A stretch of DNA of 64,000 bases from Bernardetia sp. (GCA_020630575.1 JAHDBD010000019.1:1-64000), one strand, 5' to 3'. Counted from the stretch's first letter, positions 29,814 through 36,477 are shown. The notes: generated by a model from the sequence alone, not told the origin. A program made the numbers and translations.

Positions 29814-30788
29814 ATGAGTAATTCTTCCTTATATAATTCCGACAAAGAAGCAGCCGACGCATTAGCCAAACATTATCAAGAACTCAAAAAAGAAATAGCA
29901 AAAGTAATTGTCGGACAAGAACAAACCGTAGAATTACTATTGACAAGTATTTTTTCACAAGGGCATTGTCTTTTAATTGGTGTTCCAGGGCTTGCCAAAA
30001 CTTTGCTAATTAGCACTCTATCGCAGGTATTGGATTTAGATTTTAATCGAATTCAGTTTACGCCTGACCTTATGCCTTCTGATATTGTGGGCGCAGAAAC
30101 ACTAGATAAAGACCGAAACTTGAAGTTTGTAAAAGGTGCTATTTTTTCAAATATTGTTTTGGCAGATGAAATCAATCGTACTCCTCCCAAAACACAAGCA
30201 GCACTTTTAGAGTCTATGCAAGAGTATTCGGTTACAATTGCAGGTGTAAAACACAATTTACCACGACCGTTTTTTGTATTGGCGACTCAAAATCCTATCG
30301 AACAAGAAGGAACTTACCCACTTCCAGAAGCACAGTTAGACCGTTTTATGTGTAGTGTTTATTTGGGTTATCCGTCTTTTGAAGAAGAAGTAAAAGTAGT
30401 TACCAGTACCACAACAAATGAAAAAGCGACATTAAATAAAATAATTTCAGCAGAACAAATTATTGAATTTCAGCAACTTATTCGTCGTGCACCTGTTGCT
30501 CAAAATGTGATTGAATATGCTGTAAATTTGGTTCACAAAACTCGTCCAAGAACAGAGCGTTCTACTTCGGATACAGATAATTATTTAGAGTGGGGGGCTG
30601 GTCCTCGTGCTTCTCAATATTTGGTGTTAGGAGCAAAATGTCATGCTCTTTTGAATGGAAAATATTCTCCTGATATTGAAGATGTTCAAGCCATTGCTAT
30701 TGCTGTTTTGAGACATAGAATTGTCAGAAATTTTAAGGCAGAAGCTGAAAATATTACGGTAGAAGATTTAATTCAACGACTTTGGTAA
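29814..30788 (+). CDS. MoxR-family AAA+ ATPase
   Basis: A 324-residue AAA_3 ATPase. Walker A is GVPGLAKT and Walker B is LADEINRTPPKTQAALLESM, with the sensor region ATQNPIEQEGTYPLPEAQLDRF and a C-terminal lid. MoxR proteins act as chaperones that help metal insertion or complex assembly, usually with a DUF58/VWA-domain partner encoded just downstream. Here no DUF58 gene follows: a terminator comes 26 bp after the stop. The start at 29814 (MSNSSLYN) is the first ATG beyond the palindrome. Confidence 0.92.
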   Translation: MSNSSLYNSDKEAADALAKHYQELKKEIAKVIVGQEQTVELLLTSIFSQGHCLLIGVPGLAKTLLISTLSQVLDLDFNRIQFTPDLMPSDIVGAETLDKDRNLKFVKGAIFSNIVLADEINRTPPKTQAALLESMQEYSVTIAGVKHNLPRPFFVLATQNPIEQEGTYPLPEAQLDRFMCSVYLGYPSFEEEVKVVTSTTTNEKATLNKIISAEQIIEFQQLIRRAPVAQNVIEYAVNLVHKTRPRTERSTSDTDNYLEWGAGPRASQYLVLGAKCHALLNGKYSPDIEDVQAIAIAVLRHRIVRNFKAEAENITVEDLIQRLW

Positions 30789-30813
30789 ATTATTTAAAAT
30801 AACATAACCTTCT

Positions 30814-30855
30814 AAAAAACAGATAGTTCTATAAAAAAGGGCTATCTGTTTTTTT
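30814..30855 (+). terminator. intrinsic terminator of moxR
   Basis: AAAAAACAGATAG, 15-nt loop, then CTATCTG and a run of seven T. It lies 26 bp past the stop codon. Confidence 0.8.
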
Positions 30856-31206
30856 GTTTTTTTATTAAAAATAAATGAAAATTACACGATACTACTAAAA
30901 ATGAAGTTAAACCAAATTTTATTTTTTATTCAAAAAAAACCTTAATAAATACTATTTTATTGAAATAAATGATTTATTTTGAAAAAATAAGTTCTGTAAA
31001 ATTGTACTTATCAAATAATTTTACTACAAAAACAGACTAACTAAAGATATTTCCTTTAAAAAATTAAATTTTATGCCTTCTTAAATTTTATTTGATTGTA
31101 TCGTTCAATCTTCAAATTCGTTATATTCATATAAAAACAGGTTTTTCCTTGCCAAATTCTACTATCGGTTACCCAAAACTCCCTTATTTTCCCATCTCCC
31201 CTACTG
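30856..31206. promoter_or_regulatory. AT-rich leader region of the sigma-factor gene
   Basis: About 350 bp of very AT-rich DNA between the moxR terminator and the sigma-factor gene. I see no gene, clear promoter or stable hairpin in it. Confidence 0.4.
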
Positions 31207-31809
31207 ATGAGCCACTTAACAAATCAACAAATATTTTACTATATAGAAAACCAGAACCCTCAACCTGTTCTGAGTTTTTTTTCCAGTTTTTCAAAACGTT
31301 TTTATTTTTTTTGTAAAAAACGAGACCAACTAAAATTGCTGAGTGAACATCAAGTTCAAGCCATTTTTGATGATGCTTGTATTTGTCTTTATGATAAAAT
31401 AGAGGCCAAACAAATTACATACAAACAGATGACAGCTTCTGCCGAAACACTAATTTTTGCTATAGGAAAAAATATGGCATTACAACAAGGAAGAGAACAG
31501 TTGAAATATAATTCTTTACATTCTTCTTTAGATACTAATTATCAAGAAGTTTTGAAAAGGACAGAAGATACAGATGATTATTGGCTAACAGAGCTAGAAA
31601 TAAAACAACTTGATGAAGGACTTAGAACTTTATCAACTAAAAACTATGCACTAATTGTAGAAGGGTTTATGGAAAATAAATCTTACTCTCAAATAGCTCA
31701 AGAACAAAACTATTCTTCAGCAAATGCTGTTGGTGTTTCTATCCATAGAACGTTAAAAGTTTTAAAAGAATATGTTAGTAGAATAAGAAAGCGAGATGGA
31801 AATTATTAA
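31207..31809 (+). CDS. RNA polymerase sigma-70 family factor (ECF-like)
   Basis: A 200-residue protein with weak sigma region 2 (about 50-95, LLSEHQVQAIFDDACICLYDKIE) and clearer region 4 (about 140-195). Region 4 shows LRTLSTKNYALIVEGFMENK, SYSQIAQEQNYSSANAVGVS and IHRTLKVLKEYV. It resembles the lineage-specific ECF sigma factors numerous in Cytophagales, often without an adjacent anti-sigma gene, as here. It lies directly upstream of the RNA-gene cluster, but the gap (130 bp) shows no evident co-transcription signal. Confidence 0.7.
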   Translation: MSHLTNQQIFYYIENQNPQPVLSFFSSFSKRFYFFCKKRDQLKLLSEHQVQAIFDDACICLYDKIEAKQITYKQMTASAETLIFAIGKNMALQQGREQLKYNSLHSSLDTNYQEVLKRTEDTDDYWLTELEIKQLDEGLRTLSTKNYALIVEGFMENKSYSQIAQEQNYSSANAVGVSIHRTLKVLKEYVSRIRKRDGNY

Positions 31810-31941
31810 ACATAGAAAAAGTTTTGTTTTTATAACTGAACTTTTCTTAGGCAGAACTCGTTGGGTTCTTTATAAAAGAAATTGTTTTTGATAGTTTTTA
31901 CTAATTTTCAAAAACCTGCTTGTATTTACTTTCAAGCAAAT

Positions 31942-32102
31942 AAGAAATGAACACAGCCTAAGATTTAGCTTTAGTATCAAAAAGTAGACAGTTCTAGCCA
32001 CACATTTGTTGGTACGACTTAATTGGTTTGCTCTTTAGTGTAAGCGTCTTGTTCATAGTGTAAGTTTTAAAACATTTTTATAGTTTCTAAATTACTGATA
32101 TT
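31942..32102 (+). ncRNA. conserved structured segment upstream of permuted tRNA A
   Basis: About 160 nt, clearly similar to 32455-32630. Shared blocks include AAGAAATGA, AGCCTAAGATTTAGCTTTAG, TCAAAAAGT, TCATAGTGTAAG and ACATTTTTATAG. A small hairpin differs compensatorily: GTTT-TA-AAAC here, GCTT-CA-AAGC in the second module. It would be the 3' portion of an intron-like RNA in permuted order. TTAGCT at 31965-31970 can pair with AGCTAA at 32242-32247 beyond the tRNA halves. Class unknown. Confidence 0.55.
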
Positions 32103-32198
32103 TTATGGCTTAGTGCAGGAGTTCGAATCTCCTCGTTCGCACAATCTAAAAATATATTTATAATGTGAACGTAGCTCAGTGGCAGAGCAAGAGTCATT
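32103..32198 (+). tRNA. circularly permuted tRNA A (3' half, linker, 5' half); anticodon probably UUU (Lys)
   Basis: The 3' half lies first: anticodon-stem strand GGCTT (32107-32111), variable AGTGC, T arm AGGAG-TTCGAAT-CTCCT (32117-32133), acceptor strand CGTTCGC (32134-32140) and discriminator A. A 23-nt linker follows, then the 5' half: acceptor GTGAACG (32165-32171), TA, D arm GCTC-AGTGGCA-GAGC, AA, anticodon-stem strand GAGTC and loop start ATT. The acceptor strands pair over 7 bp and the anticodon stem over 5 bp with two wobbles. Joining ATT to TTAT gives loop AUUUUAU, i.e. anticodon UUU with A37. CCA is not encoded. No 3' half follows the 5' half. The exact joint is inferred. Confidence 0.72.
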
Positions 32199-32262
32199 GG
32201 ACGTAAGTAGGTAATATTAGCAAATTATAATCATGAGTGGTAGCTAATAATTATCACAAAAC
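32199..32262 (+). ncRNA. conserved segment downstream of permuted tRNA A 5' half
   Basis: About 64 nt sharing GTAAGTA, ATGAGT and GCTAATA with 32723-32784. It forms a hairpin GTGGTA/TATCAC (32237-32242 with 32252-32257) whose counterpart in module B is GTAATGG/CCATTAC. It would be the 5' portion of the permuted intron-like RNA. Confidence 0.5.
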
Positions 32263-32336
32263 GACAAATTAGCTCAGTCGGTAGAGCATCGGAATTTCCA
32301 GTCCGAGGGACGCAGGTTCGATTCCTGTGTTTGTTA
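32263..32336 (+). tRNA. tRNA with 8-nt anticodon loop (Gly-UCC-like)
   Basis: A complete cloverleaf: acceptor GACAAAT/GTTTGTT with terminal G-U pairs, D arm GCTC-AGTCGGTA-GAGC, anticodon stem TCGGA/TCCGA, variable GGGAC, T arm GCAGG-TTCGATT-CCTGT and discriminator A. The anticodon loop (32294-32301) is ATTTCCAG, eight nucleotides instead of seven. Ordinary bacterial tRNA-Gly(UCC) has a closely similar stem with CTTCCAA. A four-base anticodon UUCC, or a displaced UCC, is possible. The acceptor stem is weak. CCA is not encoded; a terminator starts one base later. Confidence 0.7.
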
Positions 32337-32337
32337 C

Positions 32338-32374
32338 GGACAGGCACATAGGTTAGGTGTCTGTCCATTTTTTT
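32338..32374 (+). terminator. terminator of tRNA module A
   Basis: GGACAGGCAC pairs with GTGTCTGTCC (one G-U) across a 9-nt loop and is followed by seven T. It is the same as the terminator at 32871, base for base through the stem and loop. Confidence 0.88.
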
Positions 32375-32454
32375 GTAAATTGAAAATTGTAACGTACCTT
32401 TTGAGGTATAAATAAAGATATATTTGATTGATTATTTTTTTAATCTCTCAAAAA

Positions 32455-32630
32455 AAGAAATGAGTATAGCCTAAGATTTAGCTTTAGTTTCAAAAAGTTG
32501 GTAAGCTAGTCAGTTTCATAAACTGGCAACTTCTGAGTGTTCAGAAATAGCTTATTTGCTTCTTTAGTTTAAGTTTTTTGCTCATAGTGTAAGCTTCAAA
32601 GCATTTTTATAGCATTCTGATTATTGGTAT
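32455..32630 (+). ncRNA. conserved structured segment upstream of permuted tRNA B
   Basis: About 175 nt, the counterpart of 31942-32102. In addition to the shared blocks it can fold a branched element: TAAGCTA pairs with TAGCTTA around two hairpins (GTCAGTTT/AAACTGGC and TTCTGA/TCAGAA). TTAGCT at 32478-32483 can pair with GGCTAA at 32765-32770. Presumed 3' portion of a permuted intron-like RNA; not assigned to a class. Confidence 0.55.
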
Positions 32631-32722
32631 CTATGACCCAGTGCAGAAGTTCGAATCTTCTCGCCTCCACAAAAATCAAATCACAATTGGGGGCGTAGCT
32701 CAGTGGCAGAGCAAAGGTCATT
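32631..32722 (+). tRNA. circularly permuted tRNA B (3' half, linker, 5' half); anticodon probably UCU (Arg)
   Basis: The 3' half comes first: anticodon-stem strand GACCC (32635-32639), variable AGTGC, T arm AGAAG-TTCGAAT-CTTCT (32645-32661), acceptor strand CGCCTCC (32662-32668) and discriminator A. After a 19-nt linker comes the 5' half: acceptor GGGGGCG (32689-32695), TA, D arm GCTC-AGTGGCA-GAGC, AA, anticodon-stem strand AGGTC and loop start ATT. The acceptor pairs over 7 bp with one G-U, and the anticodon stem over 4 bp plus an A/C. Joining ATT to CTAT gives loop AUUCUAU, anticodon UCU with A37. Stem bases differ from module A in both strands together, which supports real structure. Confidence 0.72.
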
Positions 32723-32784
32723 CGTTGTAAGTAAATAATCACGAAAACTACAAAAATGAGTAATGGCTAATATCCATTACAACC
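32723..32784 (+). ncRNA. conserved segment downstream of permuted tRNA B 5' half
   Basis: About 62 nt with the shared GTAAGTA, ATGAGT and GCTAATA blocks and the hairpin GTAATGG (32760-32766)/CCATTAC (32774-32780). It occupies the same place as 32199-32262 in module A. No coding potential is visible. Confidence 0.5.
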
Positions 32785-32869
32785 AATAATATGGCGAAAT
32801 TGGTAAACGCGCTTGACTCGTAGATCAAGTACCTTAATAGGTTTGTGGGTTCAAATCCCATTATTATTA
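32785..32869 (+). tRNA. Leu-type class II tRNA with 8-nt anticodon loop
   Basis: A complete long-variable-arm tRNA. The acceptor is AATAATA/TATTATT, all A-U; the D arm (TGGCGAAATTGGTAAACGC) is very like bacterial tRNA-Leu. The anticodon stem is CTTGA/TCAAG, the variable stem ACCT/AGGT and the T arm GTGGG-TTCAAAT-CCCAT. The anticodon loop (32817-32824) is CTCGTAGA, eight nucleotides. With U33 at the second place the next four bases are CGUA. No ordinary Leu anticodon follows U33. It may decode four bases, act as a non-standard tRNA, or be degenerate. Confidence 0.68.
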
Positions 32870-32870
32870 C

Positions 32871-32906
32871 GGACAGGCACATAGGTTAGGTGTCTGTCCA
32901 TTTTTT
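32871..32906 (+). terminator. terminator of tRNA module B
   Basis: Same stem and loop as 32338-32366 (GGACAGGCAC/GTGTCTGTCC), followed by six T. Together with the shared flanks it shows the two modules arose by duplication. Confidence 0.88.
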
Positions 32907-32934
32907 ATGATTTTGGTTATAATGTTAGACTGGT

Positions 32935-34275
32935 TTATTTTTCTAACTCATATTCTTGCATTTTTCTATAAAGTGTTGTTAGTCCAATACCTAATATTTT
33001 AGCTGTTTCAGATTTATTATTTTCTGTATGAGCCAAAACACGTTTCATGTGATGTTTTTCTACTTCTGCCAGACTTGTAAGTGGTGTAATAATAGCTCCG
33101 TTGGTTGCACCTGTTTGCCCAAATAATAATACATCAGGACTAAGAATGTCATCAGACATAATAACGGCTCTTTCAATTACATTTTTGAGTTCTCTTACAT
33201 TTCCTTTCCAACTATATGTTTGTAATTTTTCGATAAAATCTTGTTCAATCATAGGACTTTTCTTTCCCATTTTTGAAGACAAATGTTTTACAAAAAAACG
33301 AGCTAATAATTCAATATCTCTTCCACGTTCTACAAGAGGTGGTAAATGGATTTGAAAAACAGCCAAACGGTAATATAAATCTAAACGAAACTTGTTCTCT
33401 TCCGCTTCTTTTAATAAATCTCGGTTGGTGGCAGCAAGAATACGTGTCTGAATTTTGGTAACCTTTGTATCTCCTACCTTTATAAATTCACCCGTTTCAA
33501 GAAAACGCAATATTTTTGCTTGAAGCTCTAATGGCATTTCTCCAATCTCATCTAAAAAAACTGTTCCTCTGTGTCCTTCTTCTAGTAGTCCACGCTTGTC
33601 TTTATTTGCTCCTGTAAAAGCTCCAGCTTTGTAACCAAAAAGTTCAGATTCTAATAAATGAGGTGCAAAAGCACTACAATTTAATGCAACAAATGCTTCT
33701 TTTGCTCTATCACTTTCATAGTGAATTGCTTGAGCAAAAACCTCTTTTCCTGTTCCTGTTTCTCCAGTTAAAAGTACAGTTGTGGGTGTTGAAGCAACTC
33801 TTTTGGCCAGTGTAATTGCTTTTTTAAGACTTTCTGATTCTCCTATTACAGAACTAAAACCATAATTGTTTTGAGCTTTATCTGTAATTCTATTTAGACG
33901 TTGTTGTAGTCTGGCTTTTTCTATTCCATTAGCAACCAACGGCAAAAGGCGATCATTATCATCACCTTTTGTGAGATAATTGAACGCCCCATTTTGAATG
34001 GCTTTTACACCGTCTTTTATAGTTCCGTAAGCCGTAATGACTATTATTTCTGTATTAGGATATTTTTCTTTGTAGGTTTTGGTTGCCTCTACACCATCGC
34101 CATCAGGTAGCTTTACATCAGTAAGAATAAGGTCAAAGTCATCTTTTTCTAATGCTTTGAATGCTTCTGCAATGTTTTTTGCCTGTGTAATATCATATCC
34201 TTCTAATTTTAATGTCCTTGTGAAGAGTTTTAATAATTGTTCTTCATCATCAATGAGTAATATTGAGCCTTCCAT
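32935..34275 (-). CDS. sigma-54-dependent response regulator (NtrC family)
   Basis: A 446-residue regulator. The receiver domain (residues 1-120) has the phosphorylatable Asp in LILTDVKLPDGDG and the Lys of the YLTKGDD region. The AAA+ sigma-54 activation domain (about 140-375) has Walker A GETGTGKE, the sigma-54 contact loop GAFTGA and Walker B VFLDEIGEM. A C-terminal Fis-type helix-turn-helix (about 405-445, NNKSETAKILGIGLTTLYRK) completes it. It activates sigma-54 promoters when phosphorylated. Its first 26 bp overlap the end of the upstream sensor gene, so the two are translationally coupled and very likely functional partners. Confidence 0.93.
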   Translation of the reverse strand: MEGSILLIDDEEQLLKLFTRTLKLEGYDITQAKNIAEAFKALEKDDFDLILTDVKLPDGDGVEATKTYKEKYPNTEIIVITAYGTIKDGVKAIQNGAFNYLTKGDDNDRLLPLVANGIEKARLQQRLNRITDKAQNNYGFSSVIGESESLKKAITLAKRVASTPTTVLLTGETGTGKEVFAQAIHYESDRAKEAFVALNCSAFAPHLLESELFGYKAGAFTGANKDKRGLLEEGHRGTVFLDEIGEMPLELQAKILRFLETGEFIKVGDTKVTKIQTRILAATNRDLLKEAEENKFRLDLYYRLAVFQIHLPPLVERGRDIELLARFFVKHLSSKMGKKSPMIEQDFIEKLQTYSWKGNVRELKNVIERAVIMSDDILSPDVLLFGQTGATNGAIITPLTSLAEVEKHHMKRVLAHTENNKSETAKILGIGLTTLYRKMQEYELEK

Positions 34276-35620
34276 TCAAAGTGCTATTAAATTTTTGAGT
34301 AGTATCTATAAGGTTATTTATGCGTTGAAGAGATTTTTGATTCTCTTCATTATTTTTCAATTCTAGTAAATTAAATTCTAGTTGATTGAGAAACGAATTT
34401 GTTTGCATCTGACTGATTTGAGGTTGTTTTTCTACAACTTCTTTTACAGTAATGATGTAACCAGCAAATTGTTTAGTGTTCTGCGTATTTGTATAAAAAT
34501 TTTGTTGAGTAACTTGATAAATGTATTCATTTCCATGGTCTTCTATACGCAAAATACGTGAATTTTCTTCTCTTTCTTGATCATTGATTAAGTTAGTTCC
34601 AGAAGGTTTTAGTTCATCATTATCAATAAAACGAGGTTTTAGAGTAGGTGCAATCAGTTTTCTCATCAGATTACTTTTCAAAGCCATATCGGGGGCATAT
34701 TTTCCCATCCAATTTTTTGGTTGTCCTACTTGCATTAGATTTGCCAATAATTCATTAATAGCAACTACTTTTAGGTTTTCATCTAATACTAACACACCTT
34801 CTTGCAACTGGTTCATTACAGCTTGTGTATGTTGATTTCTATACATTAATTTTGCTACTGCAGATTCTTCATGTTCCTTAAGACGATTTACCATTGTATT
34901 AAAGGTAGAAGCAATCAAACCCAACTCATCTGTTGACTTGATTTGTAGTTGTTGAGAATAATCATAGTTAGCAACAGCTTGCAACTTTTGTTTTAAGCGA
35001 ACAAGAGGTTTTGTTATATAAATTGGGAAATACAAAATAAAGATAAAAGTAAGTCCAACACTAAGAACTCCTAGTGTAATAATAAATATTGAGTTGTTAT
35101 TTGCAAGTTCTTTAGCGTAGGCATTACGATTCAGAAATGATTTCTTATTAATAGCATAAATAACTAAAATTTGGCTTTTAGCATCCTGATAATCATCTTC
35201 AATTTTAGGTATATAAGAACGTGTAGTTAAATCGTTTTTAGCTTTTACTGTTTCAAAATTAGAGATGTAGATTTTATATTTATCATATAGTTGGGCTACT
35301 AATTCTGCTTCATTTGGTTCTGTAATATTGGCAGCTTGTAATTCAAAATTCTCCTCAAACTTTGATTTTGCCTTTTTATAATTAGTTGTTACTTGTGATG
35401 AATAGTCAGGGTTCTCTAACATAAATTGCTGAGCTTTTCTAATATCATCAAGAGAGTTAAGCATTTCAACACTATAATCTATTGAAGTAAAATTATCTAC
35501 TAAAATTCCTTTCGAATTTTTATCTAATTTATATACAGCATACCCACCAACGGTTGCTAATAGTGAAATCACTACAAACAACAATATTAGTCCAGAAAAA
35601 AGTTTGGTACGCAAACGCAT
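34250..35620 (-). CDS. HAMP/PAS membrane sensor lacking a kinase domain
   Basis: A 456-residue protein with membrane helices near residues 8-30 and 176-200. They flank a ~145-residue helical extracytoplasmic domain (SIDYSVEMLNSLDDIRKAQQ region). HAMP follows (about 201-255, ADYDYSQQLQIKSTDELGLI-like, seen as STDELGLIASTFNTMVNRL), then a PAS-like domain (about 265-395). The last 60 residues are a short helical tail. No H-box, N-box or G-box of a histidine kinase is seen, although the NtrC-type regulator starts within its last codons. In related two-gene sets the sensor normally ends in HisKA/HATPase. It may rely on a kinase encoded elsewhere. Confidence 0.75.
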   Translation of the reverse strand: MRLRTKLFSGLILLFVVISLLATVGGYAVYKLDKNSKGILVDNFTSIDYSVEMLNSLDDIRKAQQFMLENPDYSSQVTTNYKKAKSKFEENFELQAANITEPNEAELVAQLYDKYKIYISNFETVKAKNDLTTRSYIPKIEDDYQDAKSQILVIYAINKKSFLNRNAYAKELANNNSIFIITLGVLSVGLTFIFILYFPIYITKPLVRLKQKLQAVANYDYSQQLQIKSTDELGLIASTFNTMVNRLKEHEESAVAKLMYRNQHTQAVMNQLQEGVLVLDENLKVVAINELLANLMQVGQPKNWMGKYAPDMALKSNLMRKLIAPTLKPRFIDNDELKPSGTNLINDQEREENSRILRIEDHGNEYIYQVTQQNFYTNTQNTKQFAGYIITVKEVVEKQPQISQMQTNSFLNQLEFNLLELKNNEENQKSLQRINNLIDTTQKFNSTLNGRLNITH

Positions 35621-35975
35621 GATAAAAAAGTAATTTAAAATTTTGGTAATATAGTTTTGACAAATAACTATATTATATTTGATAAGTAACTATATTATAA
35701 TCATGTCTTATGCCGAAAGTCGCCTTTTTATATAAAAACCCCACAAATAAGGCTTAACAAGGTCTTTACAGACTATTTTAAAAAGAATACAAAAACAAAA
35801 AACCTCTATTTTTTTTCAAAATGAAAAACTATATTTTCATTTTGGTAAAGATGATTTTTTTGTTGATTCATTATCAATAAAAAACTACTACAAATCAGTA
35901 ATGCACAATATTTTAATTACCTTTGTTAAACAAAACTAAATATATATTATGTTTACGTTTGTTTAAAATTGAGAA
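35621..35975. promoter_or_regulatory. intergenic region upstream of the sensor gene
   Basis: About 355 bp. It holds a repeated AACTATATTATA block around 35660-35695 and an 11-bp inverted repeat CAAAATGAAAA/TTTTCATTTTG with a 6-nt loop at 35816-35844. A plus-strand TACCTTTG at 35918-35925 has no plus-strand gene to serve. No coding region is apparent. Confidence 0.4.
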
Positions 35976-36431
35976 TTACAAATCATATTGATGTGTATCT
36001 ATGCAAATAGTTACAGGACCATCATTGAGTAGCTCTATTTTCATATCTGCTCCAAATTGTCCTGTTTGTATAGGTTTTTCTAATTTTTCTTCTAATGCTT
36101 TTATCATTTGTTCATAAAGAGGAATAGCCAAAGAAGTGGGAGCTGAATTAGAAAAAGAAGGACGATTTCCTTTTTTTACATTGGCATATAAAGTAAATTG
36201 ACTAACTAATAAAATATCTGCTTCTATATCTTTTACAGAAAAATTCATTTTATCGTCTTGGTCTGAAAAAATACGTAGCCCAACTATTTTTTTACTAAGC
36301 CAGTCAATTGTTTTTGAAGTGTCAGTAGCTGAAATACCTAAAAATACAAGCAACCCATTCTTTATTTCTCCAATTATTTTACCTTCTACCTTAACAGATG
36401 CTTGTGTAACTCGCTGAATAAGTGCTATCAT
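35976..36431 (-). CDS. dtd: D-aminoacyl-tRNA deacylase
   Basis: A 151-residue enzyme of the usual DTD length. It removes D-amino acids (and glycine from mischarged tRNA-Ala) from tRNA, protecting translation. Signature elements are QRVTQASVKV at the N-terminus, the catalytic-site SQFTLYANVKKGNRPSF and the C-terminal NDGPVTICIDT. It stands alone, with no close neighbour on the same strand upstream. Confidence 0.95.
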   Translation of the reverse strand: MIALIQRVTQASVKVEGKIIGEIKNGLLVFLGISATDTSKTIDWLSKKIVGLRIFSDQDDKMNFSVKDIEADILLVSQFTLYANVKKGNRPSFSNSAPTSLAIPLYEQMIKALEEKLEKPIQTGQFGADMKIELLNDGPVTICIDTHQYDL

Positions 36432-36477
36432 ATTTTTTTAAGATTTTTTTTTTGATATGAATTAAATTTATCTCATT

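Noticed and set aside
31092..31316. Small ORF overlapping the start of the sigma factor
   Set aside because: It overlaps the well-supported sigma-factor frame, has no recognisable protein features and is a shadow frame.
32103..32722. Reading the tRNA halves as attachment-site scars of an integrated element or phage
   Set aside because: Scar halves would match one nearby intact tRNA. Here each 3' half pairs with the 5' half just downstream in the acceptor and anticodon stems, and the arrangement is repeated with compensatory changes.
32103..32722. Two-piece (permuted) tmRNA
   Set aside because: The 5' halves have a full D stem, which tmRNA lacks, and there is no tag-coding stretch or G3-U70 Ala pair common to both modules.
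31942..32784. Firm assignment of the conserved flanks to a group I intron
   Set aside because: There are suggestive pairings, but P3-P7 and a conserved G at the 3' splice site could not be placed in both modules. It is kept as a hypothesis only.
35918..35925. TACCTTTG on the plus strand as a promoter
   Set aside because: There is no TTG at the right distance and no plus-strand gene until 36674, which has its own better promoter.
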